Source: Entophlyctis helioformis (lineage: Eukaryota > Chytridiomycota > Chytridiomycetes > Chytridiales > Chytriomycetaceae). From it: a stretch of DNA of 64,000 nucleotides. How positions within the stretch are numbered: the first letter of the stretch is position 1; each line of letters opens with the position of its first letter. Under the pieces are notes generated by a model. The model did no database searches, was not told the origin of the DNA, and saw only the letters and a program-made list of their open reading frames with translations. Positions 22,921-34,686 of this stretch are shown piece after piece. The translations under genes and the position numbers were made by a program. The stretch is taken from positions 1 through 64,000 of the forward strand of contig JAHLKH010000123.1 in assembly GCA_025526915.1 (NCBI GenBank). Direction: 5' to 3'.

Positions 22921-25900
22921 CCAGCGCCAGCACCACTCTAAGGTTGGGCGCATCGCGGCAAAGGCCAAGGCAACCGGGTACGTTCGCTCGCCCCCTCTGG
23001 CTCCTCCTGCTCCTGCGGCTAAGCACGCTTCGGCGGCTAAGCCTGCAGCCGCGTGTAAGCCCAATGCTGACACCGAATCTCCATCGGTCCCTGCCCGTGA
23101 CGACGGCGCACCAGCAATGGCTCCGGCTCGCAGTCGCTCGAAACCGTCTCGTCGTTCTCAGACGACGGGACGCGGTACAGTGACGCAGATGAAGAAGAGT
23201 GACCCATTGGGTGGTGTTGCGAATAAAAAGATGCCCTCCGCGGCCCCTGATCACCCTGTTTGTCCTGTGATGCCGCCATCGCGGCTAAAGGAGGGGCACC
23301 TTGCCCCGGTGAGGCCCATCACCACACACCGGTGCACCTTTCCGGTGTTCCTGGACAATCGCAGCGCCAGCGTCCTGGTGGACACTGGCAGCAGCGCGAA
23401 TCTAGTGGCTCGCCATTGGTTGGATGCCAATGGCCTGCTCGCCGCTGCCCGGCCGTTCACCCGGCAGGCGGTGACTCTCGAGTTTGCCAACGGCAACTTG
23501 CAGAGGCTAGATTCAGAGGTATACCTCACGCTGGCCGACAGATCAGCTGCGGTCAGCCAGGTGCGGTTCCTCGTCTATGACGGTGTGGATGATGTCATCC
23601 TGGGCATGCCATGGCTGCGCACCACCGCGGAGGCGTCATTCAACTTCCGTCGCGGTGTTTTCCGCTTCTCAACCGAGTCGCGCCCCGATGTGCACCACAT
23701 CTGGCAGCACGAAGACGCTCCGCCGCCTGCTGCACCCCACAACCGGCCGCACTCTGACATCGTGGTTACCATGTCGGACATCCTCGCCCATCCTGACGAG
23801 TACGCGGAGCTGGTCTATGTGGATGACCTGCCTGAGGACCGTGAGGCAGCTGCGGATGCGCGCCTTCGCGTCGCGGCTGCAAACGGCCTCACCCCGGACG
23901 AGCTGAAGGAGAAGTACCCCTACCTTCCAGTCTGCCCGGACGAGGAGACGCAGAAGGCATTCATCGACTACTACGAGGTCTGCTGCCCGCCGCAAGGCCG
24001 CGCGCACGACTCGGAGTTCGAGATCGCGATCCCTTTCATTAAGGATGCGCAGCTGCCGCCGCGTCGTGGCCTCAAGAAACTGAACCAGGATGCATCCGTA
24101 GCGCTCAAGAAGCAGCTGGACGAGTGGTACACCAAAGGTTACATCCGCCGCTCGTCATCGCCTTTGGGCGCCGGCACGCTCTTTGTCCGCAAGAAGGATG
24201 GTTCGCTGCGGTTGGTCATTGACTACCGCGGCTTGAACAACATCTCGGTGAAGTTCCACAGTGCGATCCCGGAGATTGAGACCCTCCGTGATAACTTGGC
24301 AAACAAACCCTTCCGCTCGATGCTTGACATTCGCGAGGGCTTCCTTAACATCCGTGTTAAGGCGGAGGACCAGTGGAAAACTGCGTTCTCCACCCAGTTT
24401 GGTCACTTTGAGTTCACGGTCATGCCTTTTGGGCTGACCAATGCTCCGGCTGTGTTTACACAAGCCATCCAGTCGACGCTCAATGAGCTGCTGGGCACGT
24501 GCGTCTCGGTGTACATGGATGACATCTACATCTACAGCGCGACGTACAAGGAGCATATCAAACACCTACGCACTGTTCTCAAGCTGCTACTGAAGGCTCA
24601 ATTGTACATTAAGCCATCTAAGTGCATGATCCTGCAGCAGGACATTGAGTTCTGCGGTCACGTGCTCTCGCCCACTGGTTATTCCATTGCGCCAAAGCAC
24701 TTGCAGGAGATGGCCGCAGCGCCACACATCTCAAACACAACCACTCTGGCAACTTGGCTGGGCAAGCTGGTATGGCTAAAGTCATTCATTGGTGGGCCGA
24801 ACCCTGCAAAGGCGTACGCCACCATGTGCTTGCCACTATACAAGCTACTGGCCAAGAATGCCAAGTGGGAGTGGGGCCCTGCTCAAAAGCAGGCTGTGGA
24901 AGACCTGCGACAGGCAGTGCTGAAAGCGACCGAGCTGCGGTTCTTTGACCCGGCTCTGGAAACGCATGTCTACACTGATGCCAGCAACTACGTCATTGCC
25001 GGCTACCTGTCGCAGATCCACCCAGATGGCGAGAAGCTGGTGGCCTGCTGGTCACGTAAGCTTAGCCCAGCCGAGATGAACTATCCAACCCACGAACGCG
25101 AGTTGCTCGCCATCGTGGAGTTCTTCTCGCGTTTCCGTCATCTGCTGTCCAGTGTGCGCTCTGTCACGCACACTGACCACAAGGCGCTGGTCTGGTTGGC
25201 CACGCAGCCCCACCTGTCGGATCGGCAGGCTCGATGGGTCCTGTCTCTGCAGGAATTTGATACATCCATTGAGTACGTGCCTGGCGAGCTCAACTCGCTG
25301 GCCGATCTGCTGTCCCGCGATCCCTCAAAGGCCCCTCTCTGCACAAACTGTCGCTCGCCTGTCCCGATCCGTGCTGCCAATCTGCGCACTGACTCTGACT
25401 GGGCGAAAGACGTGCGTGCGGCGTTGCCGGCCGACCCATTCGCCTCCAGACTGCCTGGCTGGAAGGCCGACCCATCGTCTGCCACGCCGGCCGACCGCAA
25501 GGTCGTAGTGCACATGGAGTGCTTGGATGGTGCGTGGTGGTACAAAGGCAACCACTTGTATGTGCCGCAGTCTCTGCGCGCGGATCTGCTCGCCCACTAC
25601 CACGATTCCCCTTTGGCGCGCACCAGGGACGTCAGCGGACCACCAGCCGCTTGTCGAACCGGTACTTCTGGCCCAGAATGTCCGAGGACATTGCCGCCTA
25701 CGTCGCCTCATGCGACGTGTGCCAGCGCCACCGCACGCCCAACCACCGGCCCGACGGCCTGCTGCATCCACTCGCGATCCCGGACGACTGCTTCTCGAGC
25801 GTCGCCATGGACGTCATGTTCCTGCCCGCGGGCGGACAAGACGATGCGTTTGATGCTGCTCTGGTTGTGGTCGATCGCCTGTCCGGTCTCTGCGACGCGT

Positions 25901-27405
25901 TCCCGTGCCGCCGCTCGTCGTCGGCCCAGGAGCTGGCCGAGCTCTTCCTGACTCGCTGGGTCTGCTCGGGCAAGGGCTTCCCGGTCGACATCGTCTCGGA
26001 CCGCGACGCCCGCTGGCTGTCGGCCTTCTGGTCGAGCCTCTGCACTGCTGCCCGGATCAAGCAGAACCTCAGCACGGCTCGCCACCAGCAGACTGACGGC
26101 TTGGCCGAACGCAGCATCCGCACCATCAAGGATGCGCTCGCCAAGGCGGCCGATTACCACGGCTCTGACTGGCCGCTGCTGCTCGGTCCCACCTGCTTTG
26201 GCCTCAACTGCGCGCCGTCTGCGTCGTCTGGCTTTGCACCCTTCTTCCTGGCGTTTGGCCGCCACCCGCGGTCCTTCCCGTCCGAGCCAGCCCTGGCACC
26301 ATCTGCCGCGGCCCGCGACCTGCTGCTGGACATGGCTGCTGCTCGCGACTCGGCCATTTTGAATCGGCGCAAAGCCCAGGCAGCCATGGCCGTTCAGGCA
26401 AACAAGCGTCGCCGCCGTCACCCTGCGTACAAGGTCGGCGACATGGTGCTCCTCAACGCTGAGGGCATCTCCTGGCCGGCGGACTCGCACCGCCCGCCGC
26501 TCACGGCCGCCAAGTGGCTCGGCCCCTTTGCCATCACCAGCCTGGACTCTGGTGAATCTGGCCTCAACTACACGCTTGCGCTGCCTGCCTCGCTGCACCG
26601 CGTCCACAACGTGTTCCATGCCGACCGGATCTGCCCGTATGTCGACCCTCTGTCTGCGCCCACCGGCCGCAAGGATGTGCCCTCCCGGCCTGACCCCGAG
26701 TACCACGCCGACGACGGCACGTCGGACAACTACGAGGTCGAGCGGATCGTTGACTCGCGCACTTATCGCGGCAAGATCGAGTATCTGGTCAAGTGGGTCG
26801 GTTATCCAGCCGACGACAACACATGGGTCCCAGCTGCCGACATGCGCAAGGCCCAGGACCTCGTCAAGGCGTTCCATGCTCGGCCGACCAAGGCGCCTAA
26901 GGGCAAGGCGTCCAAACCGGCTCAGCCCACGCACGCGGCTCCTGCACCGGCTGCCCCTGCCCCCGCCGCGGCGCCTGCTCCCACGCAGCCCAAGGCATCC
27001 AAGCCCTCTCGCCGCAAGCGCACTGCGCCTGCTCCTGCACCAGTGGCCCCTGCTCCAGCAGCAGCCACGCCCGCGGCACCTGCTCCGGCTGACGAGCCGA
27101 TCGCACCTGCTGCACCCGCATCTCCCTCTCTCTCTCCATCTTCCCTCCTCTCCCTCCCTCTTCTCCTCCTTCCTTCTCTCTCTCTTCTCTTCCCCCTCTC
27201 AACCATCCCGCCCCACCTCGTCGCTCTGAGCGCACGGTTCCCCGTCCTGTGTCCTATGCGTCCATCGTTGCCCGCACTTCTGCCTCTCGTGTGTGCAACG
27301 CCCTGCATCCTCTTAGTCGCTGTTCATCCACTCTTCTTTCTTATGAGTGGCTGTCTACGCTGGGGGGAGTGTAACGGATGCCGCCGCAGTCCCGTGGTCA
27401 CGTGA
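22921..27405 (+). CDS. pol: Pol polyprotein: protease, RT, RNase H, integrase, chromodomain
   Basis: Landmarks in order: protease LVDTGSSANLV, RT KDGSLRLVIDYRGLN, the SVYMDDIYIYS active site, RNase H VYTDASNYVIAGYLS and THTDHKALVWLAT, the integrase zinc region (HYHDSPLA...HQG with CDVCQRH), and the catalytic acids in MDVMFLPAGG, VSDRDARWL and QTDGLAERSIRTIKDAL. A C-terminal chromodomain reads YEVERIVDSRTYRGKIEYLV. Pol lies +1 relative to the end of gag. A second frame switch near 25615-25620, between RNase H and integrase, fits one missing base. Chromodomains of this class steer integration by reading histone marks. The Pro/Ala tail up to the LTR is low complexity. Confidence 0.9.
27360..27369 (+). 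other. Polypurine tract
   Basis: CTGGGGGGAG ends at the first base of the 3' LTR, the expected place and composition for plus-strand priming. Confidence 0.75.
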
Positions 27406-27612
27406 CCTGCTGGCATTGATCTGGACGCGCCTCGCCCGGACTTGGCTTGGCCCTGTTGTTGTAGTTGTATCCAGCCGTAAGCCTGTATACTCACTGCCCT
27501 CTGCCACCAGGTCTGTGCCTGAGTCTCAATGAAGTTGTATCCAGCCGTAAGCCTGTATACTCACTGCCCTCTGCCACCAGACGGCCAGCCGCTCTCGACG
27601 AGGACAGTTACA
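27370..27612 (+). repeat. 3' LTR
   Basis: 243 bp. By eye it differs from the 5' LTR only by a C missing in each of two C-runs (27497-27499 and 27567-27569), one in each copy of the internal duplication. Confidence 0.95.
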
Positions 27613-27771
27613 CTGGGCCAATGATCAGCTTGCCGGCTATAGTGAGTGTGCTGCTCACCTCCCTGCAGGTGCTGAGACTGGTCAGTCGCAAGCCGCAGGT
27701 TGGCCTGAGGCACAGGCTGCTGTGGTCGGCCTGCTGTGCATCGGCTGGGAGCAAGCTTGCCCACCACATGT
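27613..27771. other. Short spacer between 3' LTR and XPG-like gene
   Basis: 160 bp with no recognisable gene. Together with 20964-20972 it is the original spacer between the XPG-like and Fanzor genes. Confidence 0.6.
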
Positions 27772-30700
27772 CTAGATGCCGCGCAGAGTCTGCTGCTTCT
27801 TGGCCGGTCGACGTGCGCCTGCCTTCATCTCGGCCTTCCGTGTGGTGGTCCGCATTGCGCCTGCCTGTTGCACATCGCCAGTGTCCATGTCGGCCTTGAT
27901 CGTGTCGGCTGGTGGTGCAGCTTGGTCAGTCATGCTGGCCGGCGTCCAGCTGCGGTGGATCATGAGCTGCATAACCGTAACAAGCCATGCATTGAGCTTG
28001 AGCATATCCACCCGTGGCTTGGCCATCTGCTCGCCTGTAAGGACAAATGAGAGGTGCCGCAGGATGCAGGCTACAGATGTCTGGCCAGCAGACTTGCTGG
28101 TGATGAGCATTGACAGCAAGTCGTTGGGTGTCGGCACTGCTGGTGCTGCTGGTGCTGCTGGTGTGCTGGGTGCTGGTGTGCTGGGCTGCTGGCTCTTGGG
28201 CATCTTTGGCGTCTTTGGCGTCTTGTGCGTCTTTGGCTCGTCAGGCTTCTCAAAGAGACAAAGCTTGAGTGTCGTTCCGCTGATAGTTGCACTGGTGACC
28301 CAAATGAAGGGAGCTTGCCCTTGCGACTGTACTGACTTGGGCCGTACATCGCATGCGCAGTAATGTCCGTCTCGAGGATGCATGGGCCGGCCATGAGTGC
28401 GTTGCCAATGTCTCGAGGTCCTTGAGGCTATCGAGACTCAGAAAGCAATGCCCGCTCTGCTCTCCATGGGTCCACTCGTATATGTGGTACATTGGGGGAA
28501 GCGGCATGTCTGGGTTCAGATCAAGAAGCTCCTCCAGGATGGCGCCGATTACAATGAGTCCAGCATGGCGTATGCCGGCAGTGAACGAGTAGATCCGCGC
28601 AATGATGTCCTCGATGAGTTGGCAGCGTGTCCAACCCATCGGCAACCTGCTTGCATGAACACCAAAGACTGGGGCACTCTGCAGGTGACTTGACAACATG
28701 TCCTGCACACCATGCCAGCCTGCAAGTCAGTACATGCAAAGCCATGCAGGCAGGCAGGCAGGCAGAATGGCAGGCAGGCAGGCAGGCAGAATGGCAATCC
28801 TGCCACTTACCTTCAGAAGCACTCGCATGCCAGGATGGTCAGGCATGTCCTCTCCATGTTGATCCGGCACGTCCTCATTGTGTTGATCAGATGCATTCCC
28901 CTTGGCTTGTTGCACTTTGCCATTGATGGCTGCAGCAGTGTCATGAACCATCCTGTGATCGTGCGGCCCAGCTTTTGAGCTGCAGATGCAGTGCAAATCG
29001 ACTCCCAGCAACCCATCTGTGGCATAACATGCATGTCAGCAAGCATCTTCAAGTATTGCAGTGTGGCATACACAACTTACGTCTTGTCGCTCTCTGATGC
29101 AGCTGTTTCAGTCTGGCGGTCTTGCTGGCGTGCACTCTCCTTGTTGTTGTCAATGGTCTTGTTGATCACAGCATCTGCGGCTTCCTTTTTGCGGTTCTTC
29201 TCGTACGTGGCCTTCCTGGTTGCTGAGAGTAGGAGTTGTGCCTGTTGTGAGGTCCTGTGTGCAGGGCCAAACTTGCCACCAACTCAGCACAGCTTAGGTA
29301 TGGTGCAGCAAGGGAGAGTGCAGACACGGAATGGAGCCAACAATAATCAACAGTGGTCCAAGCACATCAGCATGTGTGCAATAGTCCAGTACGGCATGTG
29401 GACTGACCGTTGTCTTGTTGTCAGCAGATGGATCAACATACAAGACCTTGCCGGCAGCCATGGAGCATGATCATTGTGGGAGGGGCCAACTGGAGTGGAT
29501 GCATCCAACTCAGCCTGTTGGATGTAAAATCAGTGGCTGTGCAAATTCAACACATCCATACACAGCAAGCAAAGTTGAAGACATACAGCAGATCGCTTGA
29601 GGATTGATTCCAGAATGGCGACTGTCTCTTCCCGCTTCTTGCCAAGTGTTGACAGATGGAGATCAGGCAGGCCATGATCCATGGGATGTGTCAGGCGTTC
29701 CAGCCACTCCAAAGCCTTGATCTGTATGTCTACAAATTTGGAGAGCTTTTTCAAAGAGATGCCTGTCCGGTGGTGGTGTCGACTCTTGCATCCACCTTCC
29801 AAAAGAGTGGTGCATTTAGACAAATGTGCTGTGAGTACAGAGTGTGGCATCATCCAACAGCAGTCTCAAAGTACCTGGCATTGCTGTCTTCCTGAATGGT
29901 GGATAAGCAAGCTTGTTGAACTGTCTGCGCAGCTTTGATGCAACATCCTGTCCAACAAGCAGTGGATGAGTGGGATGTTTCAAGGCAAGGAATGCACATG
30001 CATCCAGTCATGCAACAACATACATGTCCATCACGAATGATCTTATCTCCTTCGTTGAACTCGGTGTGCATTTCTGCTGCAGGAGACTTCTCACGTACAA
30101 TCCCAATGAGCTCTGCACTGGCTGTCTTGCTGATCTCTGCCAGAACGTTGCGGCCAGTGAATCCGTCGGTGTTGCAAGCGACGCGATCTGCTGCGTGTAA
30201 CAGAACACAGTCAACAGCAACTGGACATCCCTTGACTTGTTCCAGCAAAGTGTTGAGTCGCTTGGTGTTGATGATGCCTTCGACTTGCTGCTTGACATCT
30301 TCCTGGGAGAGATGGACAACATTGGGGCCTTGCTTGCCTTGCTGGGCCTTGGGGTGAACAAGAACACAGTCGCGATGTAGCCGGCAGCTGCATTGCAATC
30401 CAATCAAACACAGAATGCCAAGTCAGTTATACAACACACACCAAGCAATGTCATGCATGTGTACCTTGTGGTGGTTGTGCCAACAGCTGTGCTGCTGTCA
30501 ATGGCATGTAGGGATGGACAGTCAGTAGAGTGTTGTGCATGCAAATGCATCTGTGCCACCATGCCATGACCAGTCAAACAAAATCTTGCCTCTGCGCTGG
30601 TGCATCACCAGATGGGCTGCTGTGACTGGATGGGGATGTGGTCTCACCAACAGAGCTTCCTGATTCATCGTGGTGGACAAAAACGCCAAAGGCGTTCAGG

Positions 30701-32295
30701 AAGCTCTTGGTGAGGGCCACACCACCATCCAGCAACAACAGATCCTTGCAGTATGCATCCTTGATTGCATTTGCAAATGCAACTGCCTTGTCGCGGTCAT
30801 GGAGGTGGGCACAGTAGTCGACCGGCTTGATGCCTGCCTTTCTGGCCGCGGCCTCGACAAACTTGTTGATGAACTTGACAGCGGCAGGTAGACCTTCCAT
30901 GTCATGGGAGTGGCAATGTGCATTAGTCATCATCACAACATGGATGGCAAGCAAGAGCAGAGTCATGCAATGAACATACCGCGACCGTAGCAATCATGAT
31001 AGTCATTCTTGGCCATGGAGGCGGCCAGCTGACATGCCAGGGGGAAGTTGTACAACCGTAAGGCTGCTGCAGTAGATGCAGCGCCACTGTAGTTGTACAA
31101 TCGGACCTGGCTGACATGTCCCTTCTGCATGCGTGTCAGGATGACAGGGCAGCATCCAGTACAATGCACAACCAGGTCCGAGTCCCCAGCAATGACAGCT
31201 ATTGGCATGCCATTGCTGTGGGATGCAGGTTGTCAGCCATTGATCATAAACAACAGATACCATGGTGATGAATACCTTGGTTCGCGTGCATAGAGGGCAG
31301 CCTTGCGGGCGATGCAGACATCCGACTCGTTGTCACACTGATGGACAGTGTGTTGCGATGATGGGCCGAGGATTGCCGCGATTGCCTCAGCAATGTTCTT
31401 CTTGTCTGACTGTGTAAGAGTGAAGGAGCCAAGTAGTGCCTTTCTCTCCTTCCTGCAGCATCAACTAAAAGTTAGAATCATGTGTATGAAGCACAAAGAG
31501 GCAGACATACCAAGACAAACGTCCAGACCATCCATGCTTGCGGCGCCAGTAGATGGATCGCTGGATGGCGGCCACTGATTGAAGTACTCGAAGAGCACGG
31601 CTGCTATATGCACGCTTGATTCCCATCTCGGCAAGCCTGCCATCGACATGGAACTGTAGGACCCGCCCGTCACCAACCGACTTGAGAAACGTCTTGAGAA
31701 CAGGTGCAACGATTGTCACCCACTCATCAACAGACGACGGCCGGTGGAAAGCGGCCAGCCCACGTAGCGGTCCGTAGAAGATGCTCAGTGCATCAACATG
31801 TATGACACTGGATGCACTCATGTGTGGTTGCAGTGGTGGTGGTGGTTGTGGCGGTTGTGGTGGTGGCAGTTGTGGTGGTGGTGGTGGCAGTGGCCGCTGG
31901 TGCAGAGGAGTTGGCAGCGGATACAGTCGTCGGAAAGCTGGTGGCCGCAGAGGTGCTGGTGCTGTCAGAAGCGACGGCAGATGGGGCAGAAGAGGTGGTG
32001 GTGGCAGCAGAGGAGGCAGTGGCAACCGTAGGTGTAAAAACGGCAATGCTGGCAGCTGTGGCTGCCTTGGATATAAGTCCAGCATTGATGGTGGCTGCAG
32101 CAGCGACGGTCGAGGAGTTGCACTGGTGTCGTCCACAGCGATGTTGTCGACGTCCATGTCGTCGATGGCAGGGTTGCCATGTTGCTTGACCTCTTTGAGT
32201 ACTGTGGAAAGTGCGTCAGACAAGCTTGTGCCATCGCCAAACACGATGGCGTAGCCAAACTCCTTGAGGAGTCGCAGCCAGTCAGGGACTCCCAT
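27772..32295 (-). CDS. Large XPG/FEN1-fold nuclease-like protein
   Basis: About a dozen exons: 32295-31511, 31452-31276, 31215-30980, 30893-30648, a 22-nt exon near 30486-30465, 30387-30024, 29947-29875, 29795-29587, 29446-29408, 29241-29081, 28979-28811, then 28702-27772. The start MGVPDWLRLL matches the XPG N-terminal helix. A Pro-rich insert follows, then VIHVDALSIFY and FHVDGRLAEMGIKRAY (N-region). The I-region has LTQSDKKNIAEAI, HQCDNESDVCIARKA (Glu/Asp pair), VIAGDSDLVVH (Asp-x-Asp) and SMAKNDYHDCYGRG-LPAAVKF. Acidic metal ligands look intact. The ~700-residue remainder is unrecognised, with a Lys/Arg-rich end. XPG/FEN1 enzymes cut DNA flaps or junctions; this one's substrate is unknown. 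Frame switches near 28318 and 28419 fit missing G/C bases. Confidence 0.75.
28746..28797. repeat. (CAGG)n repeat within an intron of the XPG-like gene
   Basis: Two blocks of CAGGCAGGCAGGCAG separated by AATGG, entirely between exons 28979-28811 and 28702-27772. Confidence 0.9.
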
Positions 32296-32932
32296 GCTGC
32301 AGCGAGCAGTGTTGAGAGCGTCTGGGTGTGTGCACAGGCGGCGTGGATGTTGGTGGTCAGTATCAGCATGCAGAGCATACAGGGTGTGCAAGGACATGCA
32401 ACAGCCAGCAAGCAGAGACTTACGAGCTGGCTTGCTGGGCAAGAGGGCCGAGCGGTTGTGGGATGGGCAAGGTTCAATGAGCGGCGGCAGCTGTGCTGGC
32501 CTGTGTGCACTTGGCTGGCTGGGCGAGTGGTGGTGTCGTCGAACGAGAGGGCAGGCGGCAAGCAGTGGCGATGTGCTGGCTGCTGTTGGCTGGCTGAGCG
32601 GCAAGCGAGAGAGGTCGGTGGTGCGACGAGCGACGACGAGCAGGCCTGTGTGTGTGCACAGGCGGCGTGGATGTCGGTGGTGCCAAGCAGCGAGCAGTGT
32701 TGCTGATGCAACAGCAGCTGCAGAACGAGAGCAGCAGAGAAAACGGGCAAGTTTGAGCAAGTCGCCGTTGCTGGTTTGCTGATGGCGGTGGTGGGCAGCG
32801 TCGTACGGCACTCGGTGCCGCCGTTGCTGTGCTTGCATCGCGCAGTGTCTGAACCTTGCAAGGGCTCTCTCGATCGACCAATCACAGTGATCCCACCACC
32901 AGTGGCAGTGGCGCTCTGACAACAGAGTTGTA
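32296..32932. promoter_or_regulatory. Divergent promoter region with scrambled direct repeats
   Basis: Separates the XPG-like gene (minus) from the plus-strand unknown gene. A 32-bp segment starting GTGTGTGCACAGGCGGCG occurs at 32326-32357 and again, with one mismatch, at 32650-32681. A second element, AGCGAGCAGTGTTG, occurs at 32300-32313 and 32689-32702, in the opposite order relative to the first. The minus frame stays open through most of it, so upstream non-coding exons are possible. Confidence 0.5.
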
Positions 32933-34686
32933 ATGGACGAGCAACAGCCACCACATGCCGCCGTGCACCAGCAGGACGACATGGACGCAGCAGCCACCAC
33001 AGAGCCAGCTCCCAGTCAAGCAGACCCACAGGCCATCGACCCAACAGGGAAGTTTCTGGACAACAGCTTGTGCTTCCACTGCAACAACGGTTCATTTGAA
33101 AGCATGACTCTGGTGAGCAAGAAGAACCAAATACATTCACTGCTGCCACTTGTCAAGCTCACAGACGGCCCGCGTAAAGGCGTCATCTGCATCCAAGTGT
33201 CTCACCTCCCCTTGGTTCTGACAAGCTTCGTGCCAAGATGACTTAACAACAACGTCCCTGCTCTTGCCATCAAGATGGAACTTGGCGGCTGTGAAGTATA
33301 GGTGGTGCTTCTCAAAGACATCGACAAGCTTCTCGTCATGCTCCTGTGCCTCCAAGATCCCAGCAATCCTGACATTGTGATGCATGGCATTGCATCCTGA
33401 TCCCTCGTTCAAGAGCAGCGTCCTCCAACTCCTTGAGCACTATGCAGAGTACCGCAATCATCACAAGGTAAGTCTGATCACGCACAACGCACAATAAGCA
33501 GTGCAATCACTCACTGACTTCCAAACCTCACACGACAGTTTGCCGAGACGATCGTCTTTGCAGCAGCCAACAACCAGACTCTGGGCATGCTTGTGACACT
33601 TGATCCAAATGCAGAGTTTGCAGTCCCAGAAGGAGCGACCTTTACGCACCTGTATGGTCGCGCGCTTACGTCCTATCCTGTGGAGCAAGTAAGCCTACAA
33701 GCATGCAGACAACACACTCTCCTTGACGATCAGCACTAACCATTGCATGCAACACAGCTGTTTAACGCGTGGCGAGACAGTTTACGACGGACTGGAAAGG
33801 GCCGAAATGACAAGTCAGACCTGGAAGAGTTCATGTCAGCCGCACGACAGATGCAACTCATCTTCAAGATCAGGTCGATGGACGTCAAGCAGCGCGGATT
33901 CCTTGTTGAGCCATCATTCAAATGCCGGTAGGATATTCTCATAGGATGTGTATGCACTGATCGCACAGCAGACTGACTGCACAAACAGCACATACACATC
34001 CTACGACAGATCATACAACATCTTTGTATGGGGATCCATCAGCGATCCCGTCCGGAAAGAGTATGCTGTCTACACAACGGCAGCCAGGACAGAGGTTGAC
34101 ATGAATGAGCAGAATTGCTGCAGGCATTCTCTGTGTATCGCCTCGACAGTTCTCAAAGTCAGACCAATCCAAGCGCGATGCCTTACAGCAGCTCGATGAT
34201 ACGCGGCAGCTCAACGATCCACCGAGTGATCCATCCATGTCCTCGTTGGTGAGCTCGTCTGCCTCTTGTGTGATGGCTGTCAACAGTTGCGACTCTGTTG
34301 ACACTGTGTGCCTTGACAAGCTCGACGACGACAAGTACCTTACGGACGAGCATGGACAGCCATCCGTTGCTGTAGCTGCCACGCCAACAGCCAGCCGCCA
34401 AAGAGCACCAAGCAAGCGGAAGAGAGCAGCAGCAGGTGCCAGTGCGTCTGTGTCGGCTGTGACGTCGGCCGTTCGGACATTGCAGCAGGCAGCCCCAGCA
34501 GCACACACAAGAGCGCCGACTGGACGCAGAGGGCCAACAGCTGCAACAGACAGTCGCACGACAGTCCTTGGTGACACTACTAACACGCAACCAACTGCTG
34601 CCCCTTGGACAGGCTCAGCAGACCACAAGCCAGCGCCAAAGCGACCACGACTTCAGAAGGCATCGGCTGCAGGCTGCTCAGAGTGA
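32933..34686 (+). CDS. Unrecognised protein, multi-exon, N-terminal model uncertain
   Basis: The 3' half is solid: an exon ending EHYAEYRNHHK (donor after 33469), then FAETIVFAAANNQ... to YPVEQ (about 33540-33689), LFNAWRDSLRRTGKGRND... (33761-33929), TYTSYDRSYNIFVWG... (from about 33989), and a last exon from about 34150 starting FSKSDQSKRDALQQL. All are joined by GT-AG introns in phase. The tail is Ser/Thr/Ala-rich with KRKR and PKRPR basic clusters, possibly nuclear signals. The 5' half is doubtful. An ATG at 32933 opens a hydrophilic frame (DNSLCFHCNNGSFES), but joining it to the rest requires an unclear intron near 33200-33400. An antisense frame (33137-33412, minus) overlaps there. I recognise no domain. 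It is divergent from the XPG-like gene and may belong to the same mobile unit. Confidence 0.45.

Larger units (their letters stand above)
20973..27612 (+). mobile_element. Full-length Ty3-type LTR retrotransposon, chromovirus
   Basis: 6,640 bp bounded by LTRs of 245 and 243 bp that begin TGTAACGG and end GTTACA. Between them lie gag, then protease, reverse transcriptase, RNase H, integrase and a chromodomain in that order, which is the Ty3/chromovirus plan. A purine tract ends just before the 3' LTR. The flanks (CGGTG on the left, CTGGG on the right) show no target-site duplication. The near-identical LTRs point to a recent insertion. It lies between two minus-strand genes. Confidence 0.95.

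Noticed and set aside
25708..26934. 408-codon minus-strand ORF over the integrase region
   Set aside because: Antisense shadow of pol; the plus frame carries integrase and chromodomain motifs.
28746..28800. CAGG repeats considered as a CRISPR-like array
   Set aside because: Simple tetranucleotide repeat in an intron, with no spacers.
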